From the IMG/VR virus record IMGVR_UViG_3300046170_000278, positions 1 through 39,089 of that record: a stretch of 39,089 bases of DNA. The stretch is one strand, 5' to 3'. Shown one piece after another: positions 6,725 to 15,836 of this stretch. A program made the translations under genes and the position numbers. The DNA is from a virus. The stretch's first letter is position 1, and each line of letters opens with the position of its first letter. The notes beneath the pieces were generated by a model. It was not told the DNA's origin. It searched no databases and saw only the letters and a list, made by a program, of their open reading frames with translations.

Positions 6725-7189
6725 TTATGTGAATGCTTTGATTGTTAAATAAAGAAACCCAGCGGCTATGCCGCCGCCGATAACAAAAGTTGTGCCGCCG
6801 ACGAGAAGCTGACTGATGAGCTTGTCCTTTTCCTTCTTCTTTTTCGCTAACATCGCTGTGTGATCTTTTCGCATTTGTTCTTGTTCCTTCTTCATGAGAT
6901 TGAAGGATTCGAGAAGAGCCGGATCGTGAACCACGAGTAAATCATTGATAGATTTCCAATAACGCTCCTGTTGCTTGCGAAGCTGACTTAGCTTCAACAT
7001 GTCGCCTTGCGAGAGTGGCCTAAACGTGCTGGCCTTGCGATCCATCTCGAACTCAGTCAGCGCCTCACCAAACTCAGAGATTGTTCCCATAATTTGGGAT
7101 AGCCCAGAGCCAGTATCATTGGCCTGCTTAATGAGACCGTTGATGGAACTCAGAATTGCGGATGCCGCTGCAACCGATTCAATAACCAT
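6725..7189 (-). CDS. Coiled-coil protein with C-terminal membrane segment
   Basis: A 154-residue protein of unknown family. The N-terminal third is helical (MVIESVAAASAILSSINGL). A long charged helix follows (about 75-125) ending in a Lys-rich stretch (AKKKKEKDK). A single hydrophobic segment of about 20 residues sits near the C-terminus (VGGTTFVIGGGIAAGFLYLT). This 'charged helix then tail anchor' layout in the late operon suggests a virion or membrane-associated protein, possibly involved in DNA delivery or lysis. It lies nine bases from the next gene, so it is clearly part of the operon. Confidence 0.7.
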   Translation of the reverse strand: MVIESVAAASAILSSINGLIKQANDTGSGLSQIMGTISEFGEALTEFEMDRKASTFRPLSQGDMLKLSQLRKQQERYWKSINDLLVVHDPALLESFNLMKKEQEQMRKDHTAMLAKKKKEKDKLISQLLVGGTTFVIGGGIAAGFLYLTIKAFT

Positions 7190-7194
7190 TACGA

Positions 7195-7674
7195 CTATCT
7201 AATAACCCTTGAATCAAGCATCCCACTACGAATGGCGTTCATTTGCTTTTCGTAGTCGCTCATGCCTGCATTCGCTGGCTCAACAAGCCTGCCATAGTCC
7301 TCCAACATTCTCTGTTGAATTTCGCTGTATGCAGGCTGCGGTTGCTCTTCCAAAGAACCTTGGTTCATCGCCTTTCGAGGATCTATGTCTGTCAACGATG
7401 GCATCTGAGGTGTAGCCAGTGAAGGAAGACCGCCGGACAACATGCCGGATGAGTCCTGCACACCAGCCGCTTGGTTCACTTGCTTCAGCATCGTCGCGCT
7501 ATCAACCATGCCAGTAGGCGTAACAGTCGCGGGGTTGTTGATGAAACCCAACACGCTAGTGCCGTACTTTTTATCCAAATCACTGAGCATGTTTGCTGTA
7601 CTGCCTGCCTGACCACCGCCTAAACCGCCAAAGGCGTCAGACACTCGGCCCATTACACTGCTTAATAATCCCAT
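7195..7674 (-). CDS. Late protein of unknown function
   Basis: A 159-residue protein with a Gly-rich N-terminus (DAFGGLGGGQAG), a Pro- and Gln-containing middle, and a helical, charged C-terminus (YSEIQQRMLEDYGRLVEPANAG). No recognisable domain. It sits three bases after the large internal virion protein gene and shares that protein's low-complexity style, so it is likely a minor virion component. The bacterial-type operon spacing and long open frame support it as a true gene. Confidence 0.7.
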   Translation of the reverse strand: MGLLSSVMGRVSDAFGGLGGGQAGSTANMLSDLDKKYGTSVLGFINNPATVTPTGMVDSATMLKQVNQAAGVQDSSGMLSGGLPSLATPQMPSLTDIDPRKAMNQGSLEEQPQPAYSEIQQRMLEDYGRLVEPANAGMSDYEKQMNAIRSGMLDSRVIR

Positions 7675-7677
7675 TAC

Positions 7678-9660
7678 TTACTCCGCTAACGCGCCTTGTG
7701 ATACGCCTTGTGCGCCTCTTGTTAAACCTCTGACCGCACCTGACATTGCGCCTAGAACACGCTCTTCAAAAACCGGACGCAACGGCCCTAACGCTTTTAT
7801 GACCTCTTCGTTAGACATCATGTCTTGAAGCTGTTGGCGTGACAGACCGTTACTAACCATTACGTCAGCCATTTGAGCTACTGCTTCTTGACTCAGTTTT
7901 GGGTCCGCAATTTTTCCTATGCCTTGCAATACAGCAACGGCTTGCGTTAGGAGGTTGCCTCCCCCAGCTACACCGGCTCCTACGCGGGTCATATCCACGG
8001 CGTTATCTATTGAAGCCAGCGTAGTGTTTCGCTCTGTTGTTAAACTATTACCAGATACTGCATTTCTGGTTTTTACCATTTCATGTTCTGCTTTCATTTG
8101 TTTTAACAACGGCCCCGGGTTGTCAAATGCAGCCGTTATTCGTTTTTTGGCTGCATCACTGCCGTAGGCATCTACAGCAGAGCTTGCGTCTCGGTTACGA
8201 CCAATCAAATCCAGCTTGTCTTCAATAGCTTCTAACGCGCCACGGCGGTAAAAGACTTTTTCTGGCTCGGTCATAAACTCTAAATCATCTGCAATTTGCC
8301 GTGGCTTGGTTTTGAATATGTCTTCACCTAATTCTGCGGCTTTCTTCTGCTCTTCACCTTTGCCCCATATCTGCCTAGCCGCTGCAAGATCAGGAACAGC
8401 TTCTTCTAACAAACCGTTTAGCTCTCGTCGCAAAGCCTGTTTCTGACGGCGGCTGTTAGAGCCACGTTCAGCCTTTAATGCCATGTCAAAAAGGTTGCGT
8501 CCTGTGTGGTCTAAGCGCATGACGGGCGACAGGCTCTCTGGGCCTAACTCATCTTTTACAGTTAACTTTGCTTGCCTATATGCTTTTGCAACGGAAGGGT
8601 GACGCTCTAAAAAACTCTTTAACCCTTTGTGGTCATCCATATAGAACGGCGTGTCGTATGCCATTTGGTAGAAAGGCGCTGCTTGTGTACTCATTTCCTC
8701 TTCAAGCCGTGCCGTAGTAGTGCTCAAACGACCAGCTTTTTCGCCAACGGCCTCTTCTGCCGCAGACAGCACTCTCGCTCTTGCACCGGCCTGACGCTCG
8801 TCAAGAAAACCACCTATCTTGGCTTTGCCTTCGCCAAAACCCGCTTTGGCTCTAAAAGCCTCTGATTGGAAGTTAGCCCCTAAGTCCATCAATGTGGCGT
8901 TAGGGCCAAGATCGTCAAGCATCTTCAACGCTTCATCTGCGTCGAGGCCGTCAGCCTTAGCGGCTTTCGCTATCGCTCTTCGCACTTCGTCTTGCGGAGT
9001 GTCTTTTAGCTTACGCTTGGCAAGCTCAACGCCCCCACCCAGAACTCGGAAGGTCTCTTCTAGCAGCTTGGCTCCTGCGGTTCCTGCTACAAACCCCAGC
9101 CCAGCGCCGATAGCAGCGTCACCCGCTCTATCTTCAAGCGTGTCGCCTCCCATGAAACCGGCGACAGCACCTTCACCTGACGCTATAAGTCCTGCCCCTA
9201 CCCCTGTTTGCGACAAACCTTTTGCCCCTAGCTTCGCAGCGCCAGCTAGACCTAAAGGCACTGCACTAGCTAACGCGCCACCTACTTCAGCTAAAGCCGC
9301 CGTCTTGGGATTTGCGTTTTCATACAGTTGCATCTGCTCTGCAAAATCTTTCTGGTTCTGGTTGTAACGTGACATGAAGTCACCACCAGTGGTAAACGCA
9401 GCGTTTAAGGCAGAACCGATCTCGTCTGAAGAGTTCAACGACGCAGCGTTACCAAACTTCATTAACGCACCCACAGCGGCGTTAGGCGTGGCCGTAGCAG
9501 GGTCAAAGCCTTGCACCTCCATCGGCGTAGCTCTGCCATCGTTAAGCGACATCTCTTCAAACCTGGCAGCAGCCATGTCTTTGAAGGCTTGGTCTTTAGA
9601 CATTAAGAAGTTGGAATCGAACTCAAACACCTTGCCGTTCTTTGCTACATATTTGCCCAT
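7678..9660 (-). CDS. Putative internal virion / DNA ejection protein
   Basis: A 660-residue late protein. Residues about 105-210 form a run of Gly/Ala-rich, weakly hydrophobic helices (VGGALASAVPLGLAGAAKLG, AAIGAGLGFVAGTAG) of the type seen in phage ejection proteins that insert into the cell envelope. The remainder is helical and charged (RRAIAKAAKADGLDADEAL; a second helical block near 440-500). It lies in a row of three large low-homology proteins between the tail genes and the end of the operon, the position of ejection proteins in P22- and T7-like phages. The ATG overlaps the upstream stop (ATGA). The assignment is inferred from composition and position, not from a named domain. Confidence 0.7.
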   Translation of the reverse strand: MGKYVAKNGKVFEFDSNFLMSKDQAFKDMAAARFEEMSLNDGRATPMEVQGFDPATATPNAAVGALMKFGNAASLNSSDEIGSALNAAFTTGGDFMSRYNQNQKDFAEQMQLYENANPKTAALAEVGGALASAVPLGLAGAAKLGAKGLSQTGVGAGLIASGEGAVAGFMGGDTLEDRAGDAAIGAGLGFVAGTAGAKLLEETFRVLGGGVELAKRKLKDTPQDEVRRAIAKAAKADGLDADEALKMLDDLGPNATLMDLGANFQSEAFRAKAGFGEGKAKIGGFLDERQAGARARVLSAAEEAVGEKAGRLSTTTARLEEEMSTQAAPFYQMAYDTPFYMDDHKGLKSFLERHPSVAKAYRQAKLTVKDELGPESLSPVMRLDHTGRNLFDMALKAERGSNSRRQKQALRRELNGLLEEAVPDLAAARQIWGKGEEQKKAAELGEDIFKTKPRQIADDLEFMTEPEKVFYRRGALEAIEDKLDLIGRNRDASSAVDAYGSDAAKKRITAAFDNPGPLLKQMKAEHEMVKTRNAVSGNSLTTERNTTLASIDNAVDMTRVGAGVAGGGNLLTQAVAVLQGIGKIADPKLSQEAVAQMADVMVSNGLSRQQLQDMMSNEEVIKALGPLRPVFEERVLGAMSGAVRGLTRGAQGVSQGALAE

Positions 9661-11282
9661 CAGTAGTTAAATCCCTGCTGCAAGTTGTTGTTGTTCTGCC
9701 CTTGCCCTTGCCCTTGCCCGTTAAACATTTGGTTTATCTCTTCAGGCGACAGCGCGTCCTCACTAACACCTCGTGTAGGAACGCCTTCTGGGTAGGGCGT
9801 TAAAGGCTGTTGCTTAAAGAAAGAATTAAGGGTTCCGTCTCCCTCAAGCATATACTGACCAAATTCAACTGCGTTGTTGTATCCCGTTCCGTACAGCTTA
9901 TCCATTTCAAACATCGTGCCTTCTAACTTGTCACCTAAACGCATGTAGTGTCTTTCCACGTTATCAAGAGCTATGTTTAACTCTTCCTGCGTTGTCGCTT
10001 GGTCAAGTGCGTCAATAGAGTTCTGCAAGGCATCAAGCTCTTGAACAGCCACTTGACCCAACGCGCCACCTGTCTTGTTGTCTGGGTCAGTCCGCATTGC
10101 TTGCAACGTGTCAAAACCGATTCGGTTTTTCATCACTTGCAGCGTGTTTTTTAGCCTCCTACCTTCTGTAAACCACATATCTTTGAAAGCGTTGCCTGTT
10201 AAACCAGCGCCACCTTTAGCCATTGAGTCTCTGGCGCGACCGATAAGATCCGACATCTCACTGGCTTTGTTATTCCAATCGGATATCCTGCTCTTATAGC
10301 TTCTCCGCTCACCAAAATAAGTGGACTGGTCAGTCATAAAGCTGGAGCGCAGCGTCATTAACTGGCCTTTTTCGGAGTCTCGATCAATGTTTTCTACTGT
10401 TCCCTCGCGAGTTGAAGAGCCACCTTTCCCCATGTCGAAGATGTCGCTGCCACCAAGCGCGTTAGCAATTGCCGTGTATTCGGGAGTGAACTCTAATGCG
10501 TCAAATTTTACTTTTGAGGGGTCGTTTGTGTTGAGGGCATCTTGAACTGAACGATACCAAGTTTGATAAGACTCTGGCGTATAATCCCTTGAATTAACTT
10601 TAGCTACGCCAGCGAGAATCTTCTCTCTTACTGAATTACCTGAGCTTGTTCTTGCGTTCAAACGATTAGTAAAAGCTGTAGAACGGTCATTTGACATTTT
10701 CTCTAAAGCAGCAAACCGACCATCCTTCGCAGCGTCATACAGCCTAGCGTTCTCCCCATTCAAAGCATCAAGCTCTTTTAGACGCTGCTCATGGCGTGAC
10801 TGCGCTTCGCGGCTAGGGTCGTTGCTAAAAGCCTGACCGCCGGACAGGATGTTGAAGGGCAAACCAATGGTGTTTCTCGCCACATCGGTCACGGTGTCTC
10901 TGAAGCGGAACATAGGATCACTTAACTGTTCCTGCGCTCTTGCTGTCTCTCTAGCACGCTCTTGATCAGCTAACCTATCATAGTATCGACGGGTTGCAGC
11001 CGCTGGGTCGCTGTACGTTTGAGGGCCAAGTTGTTGCGTTGGCGCTCCTAGACCGCCCTCTGGGGGAAGCATTGTGGTTTGGCGAGGCAGAGCAGTCATG
11101 GTTTGCTGTGCAAAATCCTGCGCCACCAAGTTGTTCGCCTGCGGAGTGAAAGCTTGCGTTATAGGCTTGGTCTCGTTCAAGAACGCTGTGTTAGCCAGGG
11201 TCTCTTTGTCTTTTGCGGTAACGAGATCTAACGCGCCACGGTTGGTAAAGCTGTCGGCTATGTAACTAAAAATGTTTCCCAT
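9660..11282 (-). CDS. Putative internal virion protein
   Basis: A 540-residue protein, mostly predicted helical and polar, with no family I can name. The N-terminus (MGNIFSYIADSFTNRGALD) is followed by a Gln/Thr/Pro-rich stretch. The C-terminus is low-complexity: a GQGQGQ run into NNNN, encoded by a tandem six-base repeat near 9698-9720. Its place between two other large internal-virion-like genes suggests an ejection or core protein of the virion. Spacing to the upstream gene is 12 bases and the 3' end is coupled to the next gene, so all three are probably made in a fixed ratio. Confidence 0.7.
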   Translation of the reverse strand: MGNIFSYIADSFTNRGALDLVTAKDKETLANTAFLNETKPITQAFTPQANNLVAQDFAQQTMTALPRQTTMLPPEGGLGAPTQQLGPQTYSDPAAATRRYYDRLADQERARETARAQEQLSDPMFRFRDTVTDVARNTIGLPFNILSGGQAFSNDPSREAQSRHEQRLKELDALNGENARLYDAAKDGRFAALEKMSNDRSTAFTNRLNARTSSGNSVREKILAGVAKVNSRDYTPESYQTWYRSVQDALNTNDPSKVKFDALEFTPEYTAIANALGGSDIFDMGKGGSSTREGTVENIDRDSEKGQLMTLRSSFMTDQSTYFGERRSYKSRISDWNNKASEMSDLIGRARDSMAKGGAGLTGNAFKDMWFTEGRRLKNTLQVMKNRIGFDTLQAMRTDPDNKTGGALGQVAVQELDALQNSIDALDQATTQEELNIALDNVERHYMRLGDKLEGTMFEMDKLYGTGYNNAVEFGQYMLEGDGTLNSFFKQQPLTPYPEGVPTRGVSEDALSPEEINQMFNGQGQGQGQNNNNLQQGFNY

Positions 11283-11294
11283 TACTTTTCCTCT

Positions 11295-12686
11295 TTAAGA
11301 GCCTCCGAATCCGAAGTTGCGGCTCTTAGAACTTCCGGTGCTGCTTGAGTTGGCACTGGACAAGTTGTTAGGCGCTCCAACGATCTGGTTGTAGAAGTTC
11401 AACGAGTTGTAAGGTGCCATGCCTTGACGGAACTGCTGGTTTAGAAGCTGCTGCTCGAAGTCCCTGCCGTACTGCCCACTTGCAAGTTGTTGACCCACGC
11501 CAGTGTTGTACATGTTTGCTCCTGCTTGCATGTCGCTGACACCTTGAGCACCAAGTCGCGCAGCCAAGCTGGCACCAAACTGCTGGTTTTGCTGGTTGGT
11601 GTTGAATGCGTTCTGACCGATGCCAGCGCCAAACTGTCGCGCTTGGTTGTACTGACCCGCGTTAAACTGTCCAGCTTGCTGCTGCCTGCCAAGGTTTGAC
11701 TCAAGCTGCGATGCACCTATGCCGTAACCTTGGCTGAGAAGCGCATTCTGCGCCCCCGCGTTGTACTGGTTAGCGCCTTGCGCGAAACCGGCATTGGTAC
11801 GCATTGAGTCCTGCATGAAGTTGGCATTGGCTTGGTTTGCGCCCTGTTGAAAGCCAGCATTGGCTTGATTTGCTTGCTGCTGAAATCCAGCGTTTTGAGA
11901 TGCTCGACCTGCCTCTATGCCAAGGGCTTGGTTGTAGGCGTTGCCTCTCATGTTAGCCGCAACATCAGCGGAGCGATCATTAGCGCCACGAGTGGCAATA
12001 GCGTCCATCACAGCGCGCCGGCTTGATCCGCTGTTACCGGATGCAGCAGCGTTAGACGCGCTGGCGGTTAGCTGGTTCTCGTTTAAGTTTCGAGTTATGT
12101 CCCGCGTGGCTGAGTTAATCTGTCCCTGTAGCACATCATTGTTGATGTAGTTGCTGAGGTTGTCTTGGTTGAAGCCTGCGTTGGTGGCGGCGTTCATGCC
12201 AGCCGCGTTCATTGATGCGCTGCCCATCGCCGCTGGGTTCATTGTCGCCGCGTTCCCAGCCATCTCGTTTGCCATGCCAGAGTTGACGCCAGATCCTTGC
12301 GCTGGGCCGAAACCTGAAACGCCTCCAGCGTATCGGTTGCCTGCGCCAAAGGCAGCACGCACACCTCCGGCTGGCCCTCCCATCATCGCCGCGTTACTGA
12401 AATTCAACGCGGAGCCAGAACCGCCAGCCAGAGCAGAGCCAGACCCCATGAGACCCGCGCCAGCACCGGCCTGCATATTCCCTCCCATGTACTGGTTTTG
12501 AAGTGCGCCCGCTAGGTTGGGGTTGATACCTGCAACGCCCTCAACCGGCATACCTTGATTGTTAAGCTGCTGCGCTTGGTTCATCAAATCACGACGAAAC
12601 GGCTGTTGAGTTGGATCAACATATGTGTTCGATGAACTGTTGGAGCTGCTTTTTGATTTGCTGCTTCCGAATGAAAATAAACCCAT
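11295..12686 (-). CDS. Ala/Asn/Gln/Gly-rich repetitive virion protein
   Basis: A 463-residue late protein with a Ser-rich N-terminus (SKSKSSSNSSSN) and very biased composition. Residues about 75-180 are Ala/Gly/Met/Asn-rich. Residues about 255-320 carry a repeat of roughly 11 residues built on NAGFQQGANQA, repeated about five times. The end is again Ser-rich (SSANSSSTGSSKSRN). No catalytic motif is visible. It may be an internal virion or tail protein forming a long helical or amyloid-like Gln/Asn assembly. The repeat makes the plus strand look open in other frames, but these are shadows. Confidence 0.72.
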   Translation of the reverse strand: MGLFSFGSSKSKSSSNSSSNTYVDPTQQPFRRDLMNQAQQLNNQGMPVEGVAGINPNLAGALQNQYMGGNMQAGAGAGLMGSGSALAGGSGSALNFSNAAMMGGPAGGVRAAFGAGNRYAGGVSGFGPAQGSGVNSGMANEMAGNAATMNPAAMGSASMNAAGMNAATNAGFNQDNLSNYINNDVLQGQINSATRDITRNLNENQLTASASNAAASGNSGSSRRAVMDAIATRGANDRSADVAANMRGNAYNQALGIEAGRASQNAGFQQQANQANAGFQQGANQANANFMQDSMRTNAGFAQGANQYNAGAQNALLSQGYGIGASQLESNLGRQQQAGQFNAGQYNQARQFGAGIGQNAFNTNQQNQQFGASLAARLGAQGVSDMQAGANMYNTGVGQQLASGQYGRDFEQQLLNQQFRQGMAPYNSLNFYNQIVGAPNNLSSANSSSTGSSKSRNFGFGGS

Positions 12687-12695
12687 TTTCTTTTC

Positions 12696-12944
12696 CTATG
12701 CTATGTGCTGCCAACCAGCGTCGTAGTAATACAAACCCCTGCCACTCCCAGGGTTCCAAGCCGTGCCGTCCGCAAAAACTACCTGACCCGTCTCTGGCTT
12801 CGATGGCTCCACGGTAAGCACCGGCAGCGTTGTTGTTTGACCGGCAACGGTGAAGCCGTTGGCGATCCTGTTAAGCTCCTGCACCAGCCAGCTACGCAGG
12901 CCGACCGCCGTATCGGCGGCTGTGGATGACGGTATATAGCTCAC
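12696..12944 (-). CDS. Small tail-associated protein
   Basis: An 82-residue protein: helical N-terminal part (LRSWLVQELNRIANGF), then a short beta-rich module ending FADGTAWNPGSGRGLYYYDAGWQHI. The second half resembles the short 'xxDGTxWNPGSGxGxYxY' modules found in phage fibre-related proteins. The GTG start at 12944 overlaps the upstream stop (GTGA), so it is coupled to the gp10-like gene. A role in the tail or as a chaperone for fibres is inferred from position. Confidence 0.65.
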   Translation of the reverse strand: MSYIPSSTAADTAVGLRSWLVQELNRIANGFTVAGQTTTLPVLTVEPSKPETGQVVFADGTAWNPGSGRGLYYYDAGWQHIA

Positions 12945-14497
12945 CGGCCTGCCACCTCCTGCACGTCGATATCGAGGCCGGTCAGACGCCAGTAGTCGGA
13001 CGCTGAGGTGGACTCGATTCGCAGCGCGAAGTACCTGCCAGATGTACGGAAGTCGATCTTGTGATCGGACTCGACATTGAAGGTCTTATCGACTTGCCAG
13101 CGTATGCCGTCCTGCGGAGCATCGGAGATGCCGACCTGAACGCGCACGGTGCCAGTGCCTTCTATCTGGGGCATGATGCCCTTGAGTTGCTTTATGTTGC
13201 GCGTGGACTGACCCAGCACCTGATCCAAGTCGATCTTTGTGGCTTCGAGGAATGCAGGCATAGGGGAGCCGGACAGGCCATTGGTGTCGTTCATCATGCG
13301 GATCTTGTCGCCAACGGAGTCGGCGGCAAACAGCTTTATGTTGTTGGCCTGCGTTCCCAACGACACGTTTGACCAATAGTCACTGGATGCGTTCCAAGTT
13401 GCAGTCGAGTTCGCGTAGTTACCCGATGTGTCCATGCGGTCAGCAACCGTAAGCGCCCTAGCGTTTGGTAGGTCGATGAACGTGAAGGCGTCCTGCGTCC
13501 AATTATAAACAAGCGCACGGTTTGCAGACTGAGAGTCTGCGGCGTCATCATCTGCGTAGCAGATGTACACCTCAGTCGTGCCTGGGATGGTTTGGCAGAA
13601 CACAGACCGCGTGTCAGCCAAGTTGTTGAAGAAGGTGCGGCGGACTTTGTTGTCTACAATGCTGCGCTTCTGCGAGCCGTCGTGCAGGTAGATGTCGTTC
13701 TGGCCCACGACCACATGACCGTTGGGTATCGAAGCCACAGCGCCTCTGTTGATGATTCCGTCATCGCTAAAAACTTCGCGGAAGGAGAAGACTAGCGGGA
13801 AGCCGATGAAATCCATAGCGAACACACCGCGCTCCGCGTAGATAATGTTCGAGTTGTTTAGCGTCAGTTGATCAACAAGCTCGCCGTTAGAGCCGCCGAG
13901 GGTGGTCTCGCCTGACAGGTTGGTTGTGCTGGTAATGTCGTAGGAGCCTGGGATGCCAGATGGATCGTATTCATCCGACCAGCGCACGGTGAATGGTCGC
14001 TTGCTGCTGCCGATCTCATAGCCTGTCATGACCAAGAAGCTGTTGAAGGGCTTCAGGCACTGCGTGACCAAGTTGCTCGGCCATGAGGGTAGGTCAGCAA
14101 AACGCGAGCCGGATGGCAGCATGTACTGCGGTGCCTCGGAGCCGTTGTTCATCAACATGGCCGTGCCAAGTTGAGCGCCTTGCCACCTTGGCGAGTTTGA
14201 GTAGTTAGTCGAGTCCGATGTCTTGGTCACATTGGTCACGGTTGTCCCATCAAACCGATACAGCTTGTTGAGGCTCCCAATGACCAACGTGTTATTTCCG
14301 CCGTAGAGCCAGCCCTGCACTGCGGTGGGAGAAAAACTTAACGACTCGCGCACGCTGTGACCCAGCGCCTTGCCGATACGGCCACTGTGAAACGTCACGT
14401 TATTTCCATCGGGGAACTGGGTTAGCTCCAGATCATACGGATCTTGATCGGTAACGATTCCGCCAGCGCCGATTTTTCTTAGTGGTATGTACGCCAT
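12941..14497 (-). CDS. P22 gp10-like tail accessory / nozzle protein (putative)
   Basis: A 518-residue, beta-rich protein. The N-terminal block (PLRKIGAGGIVTDQDPYDLELTQFPDGNNV), the repeated blade-like segments (WLYGGNNTLVIGSLNKLYRF; VVVGQNDIYLHDG) and the C-terminal beta domain fit a propeller-containing tail protein like P22 gp10 and related 'stabilisation' proteins. Those proteins close the portal/adaptor channel in short-tailed phages. The family link is from pattern recognition and is moderate. It starts with ATG overlapping the previous stop (TAATG). This gene, the P22-like portal and the adaptor at 22428 together argue for a podovirus-type tail. Confidence 0.65.
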   Translation of the reverse strand: MAYIPLRKIGAGGIVTDQDPYDLELTQFPDGNNVTFHSGRIGKALGHSVRESLSFSPTAVQGWLYGGNNTLVIGSLNKLYRFDGTTVTNVTKTSDSTNYSNSPRWQGAQLGTAMLMNNGSEAPQYMLPSGSRFADLPSWPSNLVTQCLKPFNSFLVMTGYEIGSSKRPFTVRWSDEYDPSGIPGSYDITSTTNLSGETTLGGSNGELVDQLTLNNSNIIYAERGVFAMDFIGFPLVFSFREVFSDDGIINRGAVASIPNGHVVVGQNDIYLHDGSQKRSIVDNKVRRTFFNNLADTRSVFCQTIPGTTEVYICYADDDAADSQSANRALVYNWTQDAFTFIDLPNARALTVADRMDTSGNYANSTATWNASSDYWSNVSLGTQANNIKLFAADSVGDKIRMMNDTNGLSGSPMPAFLEATKIDLDQVLGQSTRNIKQLKGIMPQIEGTGTVRVQVGISDAPQDGIRWQVDKTFNVESDHKIDFRTSGRYFALRIESTSASDYWRLTGLDIDVQEVAGR

Positions 14498-14973
14498 TAC
14501 ACGAAATCCAATTCAAGAACGCCTGAACCATCCCAGTTTGTCGGGAAACCAGGTAGCGCCCATGTCCATGTGGTTACACCGCCAGTAGAAGTGAAAGCGT
14601 AGGTGCTGCTTGTTGTTTTGGTTCCAAGAGAGGACTCGGAAACAGAGGTGAAGAAGTTCTGAGAACGCTGACCTGCCACACGAACTGTGAAGTAGTACGC
14701 GGTGGCGTTTTTTACTGTGAGCCTGTAAGCAGCAATCATGGTGATCGTCGCGCCATTTAAGGTGTTTGGCGAAACACTCCCCATTCCTCCTGACACTGTG
14801 CCTGAGTTGTCAAATCCTCTGTAGTCCGCCGGAGATGTGTTGGTGCCTGACCGACCTTGCGTAACTCGGTGGTTCGCTGACCACACCAAGGTGCCACCAA
14901 CATAGACTTCGTTGATCGTGGTCGATCCGATCTTGATCTCCGTTATTTCTGATCCGCCAACGAAAATGCTCAA
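14497..14973 (-). CDS. Putative tail protein, beta-rich
   Basis: A 158-residue protein that opens with a compact beta motif (FVGGSEITEIKIGSTTINEVYVGGTLVW) resembling the short 'I..I..G...V..VYVGGTLVW' module found at the start of many phage tail proteins. The rest is Ser/Thr/Gly-rich and probably beta-sandwich, ending with the hydrophobic tail LELDFV. It lies between the fibre-type gene 14976 and the gp10-like gene with almost no spacing. A minor tail or receptor-contact protein is likely; the exact role is unknown. Confidence 0.65.
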   Translation of the reverse strand: MSIFVGGSEITEIKIGSTTINEVYVGGTLVWSANHRVTQGRSGTNTSPADYRGFDNSGTVSGGMGSVSPNTLNGATITMIAAYRLTVKNATAYYFTVRVAGQRSQNFFTSVSESSLGTKTTSSTYAFTSTGGVTTWTWALPGFPTNWDGSGVLELDFV

Positions 14974-14975
14974 GG

Positions 14976-15836
14976 CTACGTCCTGAAGTAGATGGTGTTG
15001 CTGGCTGTACCGGCTTGGTTGAAGACAATGTTGTATCCGTCAACAGTTCCTGCATTACACCCCGCCGCCAGCGCAACAATTTCGGAAGCGGTCTGATCCG
15101 CTGTGGCTCCGCTCTCAATACCAGCCAGCTTGCTGTTTAAGGCGCTGGTGAAATTGATTTGCGTAAGTCCGCCGTTGCCAACCGAGTAGGTCGTGTTGGT
15201 GTCGGTGAATACCGCGCCAGCGGGCACGTTAGTCAAAACCTGCCCGTCATCAACCTTTGCGTTTAACGCGGCTTGAAGGCCGTCAACATTGGAGATTGTG
15301 TGGTTGTGGCTGTCATCTGCAACCGCAGCGGTCAGTGTCACATTGGCGTCGCCACGAATAGACACGCTGCCGCTCAGATCTCCCGCAAGCGTAATCGTTC
15401 TGGCTGTAGCCCAATGTAATGCGGTGTTCGCTCTGCCGGTAGTGTTCTGGTTACCGGCGGTGTTAACGCCGGGGAGGTCGATGTTCGCGCCGCCGTTGAA
15501 GCTGACGCCGCCGATGGTTCTGGCGGTCTGGAGCGTCGATGCCGTGGATGCGTTGCCCGTCAGCGCCGCAGTGATCGTACCGGCGCTAAAGTTGCCGGAG
15601 CCGTCGCGCTTCACAATCGCGCTGGCCGTGTTGGCGTTTGTCGCGGCGTTAGCCGCAGACACCGCGCTGTTGATGGCCGTGTGGGTGCCGCTGACTGCGC
15701 CAGTGACGTTCGGGAACGTGGCCTTGATCGTGCTCTTTATCAGGCGGATGTGATTGTCGCCGTCGCTGATGTTGTCAGAGCTAGTGGGGTTAGTCACCAC
15801 CAAGCCGTTTATGTATGTGCTGCTTTCCAATGCCAT
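14976..15836 (-). CDS. Tail fibre-type protein
   Basis: A 286-residue protein with typical fibre sequence. The N-terminus (SSTYINGLVVTNPTSSDNIS and DNHIRLIKSTIKATFPNV) is a common attachment module in phage fibres. It continues with repeats of the 'ATxGNASTASTLQTARTIGG' and 'VSFNGGANIDLPG' type and short 'INFTSALNSKLAGIESGA' segments known from trimeric fibre shafts. It probably contributes to the receptor-binding apparatus. The ATG overlaps the holin stop (TAATG), so a fibre gene sits downstream of the lysis genes and apart from the main fibre cluster at 17.7-22.4 kb. Confidence 0.8.
   Translation of the reverse strand: MALESSTYINGLVVTNPTSSDNISDGDNHIRLIKSTIKATFPNVTGAVSGTHTAINSAVSAANAATNANTASAIVKRDGSGNFSAGTITAALTGNASTASTLQTARTIGGVSFNGGANIDLPGVNTAGNQNTTGRANTALHWATARTITLAGDLSGSVSIRGDANVTLTAAVADDSHNHTISNVDGLQAALNAKVDDGQVLTNVPAGAVFTDTNTTYSVGNGGLTQINFTSALNSKLAGIESGATADQTASEIVALAAGCNAGTVDGYNIVFNQAGTASNTIYFRT

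Noticed and set aside
8819-9367. 182-residue plus-strand frame opposite the internal virion gene
   Set aside because: Ala/Pro/Ser-rich shadow of the Gly/Ala-rich minus-strand protein; no start signal.
11441-11716. 91-residue minus-strand frame inside the repetitive virion gene
   Set aside because: Alternative frame of a low-complexity gene with no independent start signal.
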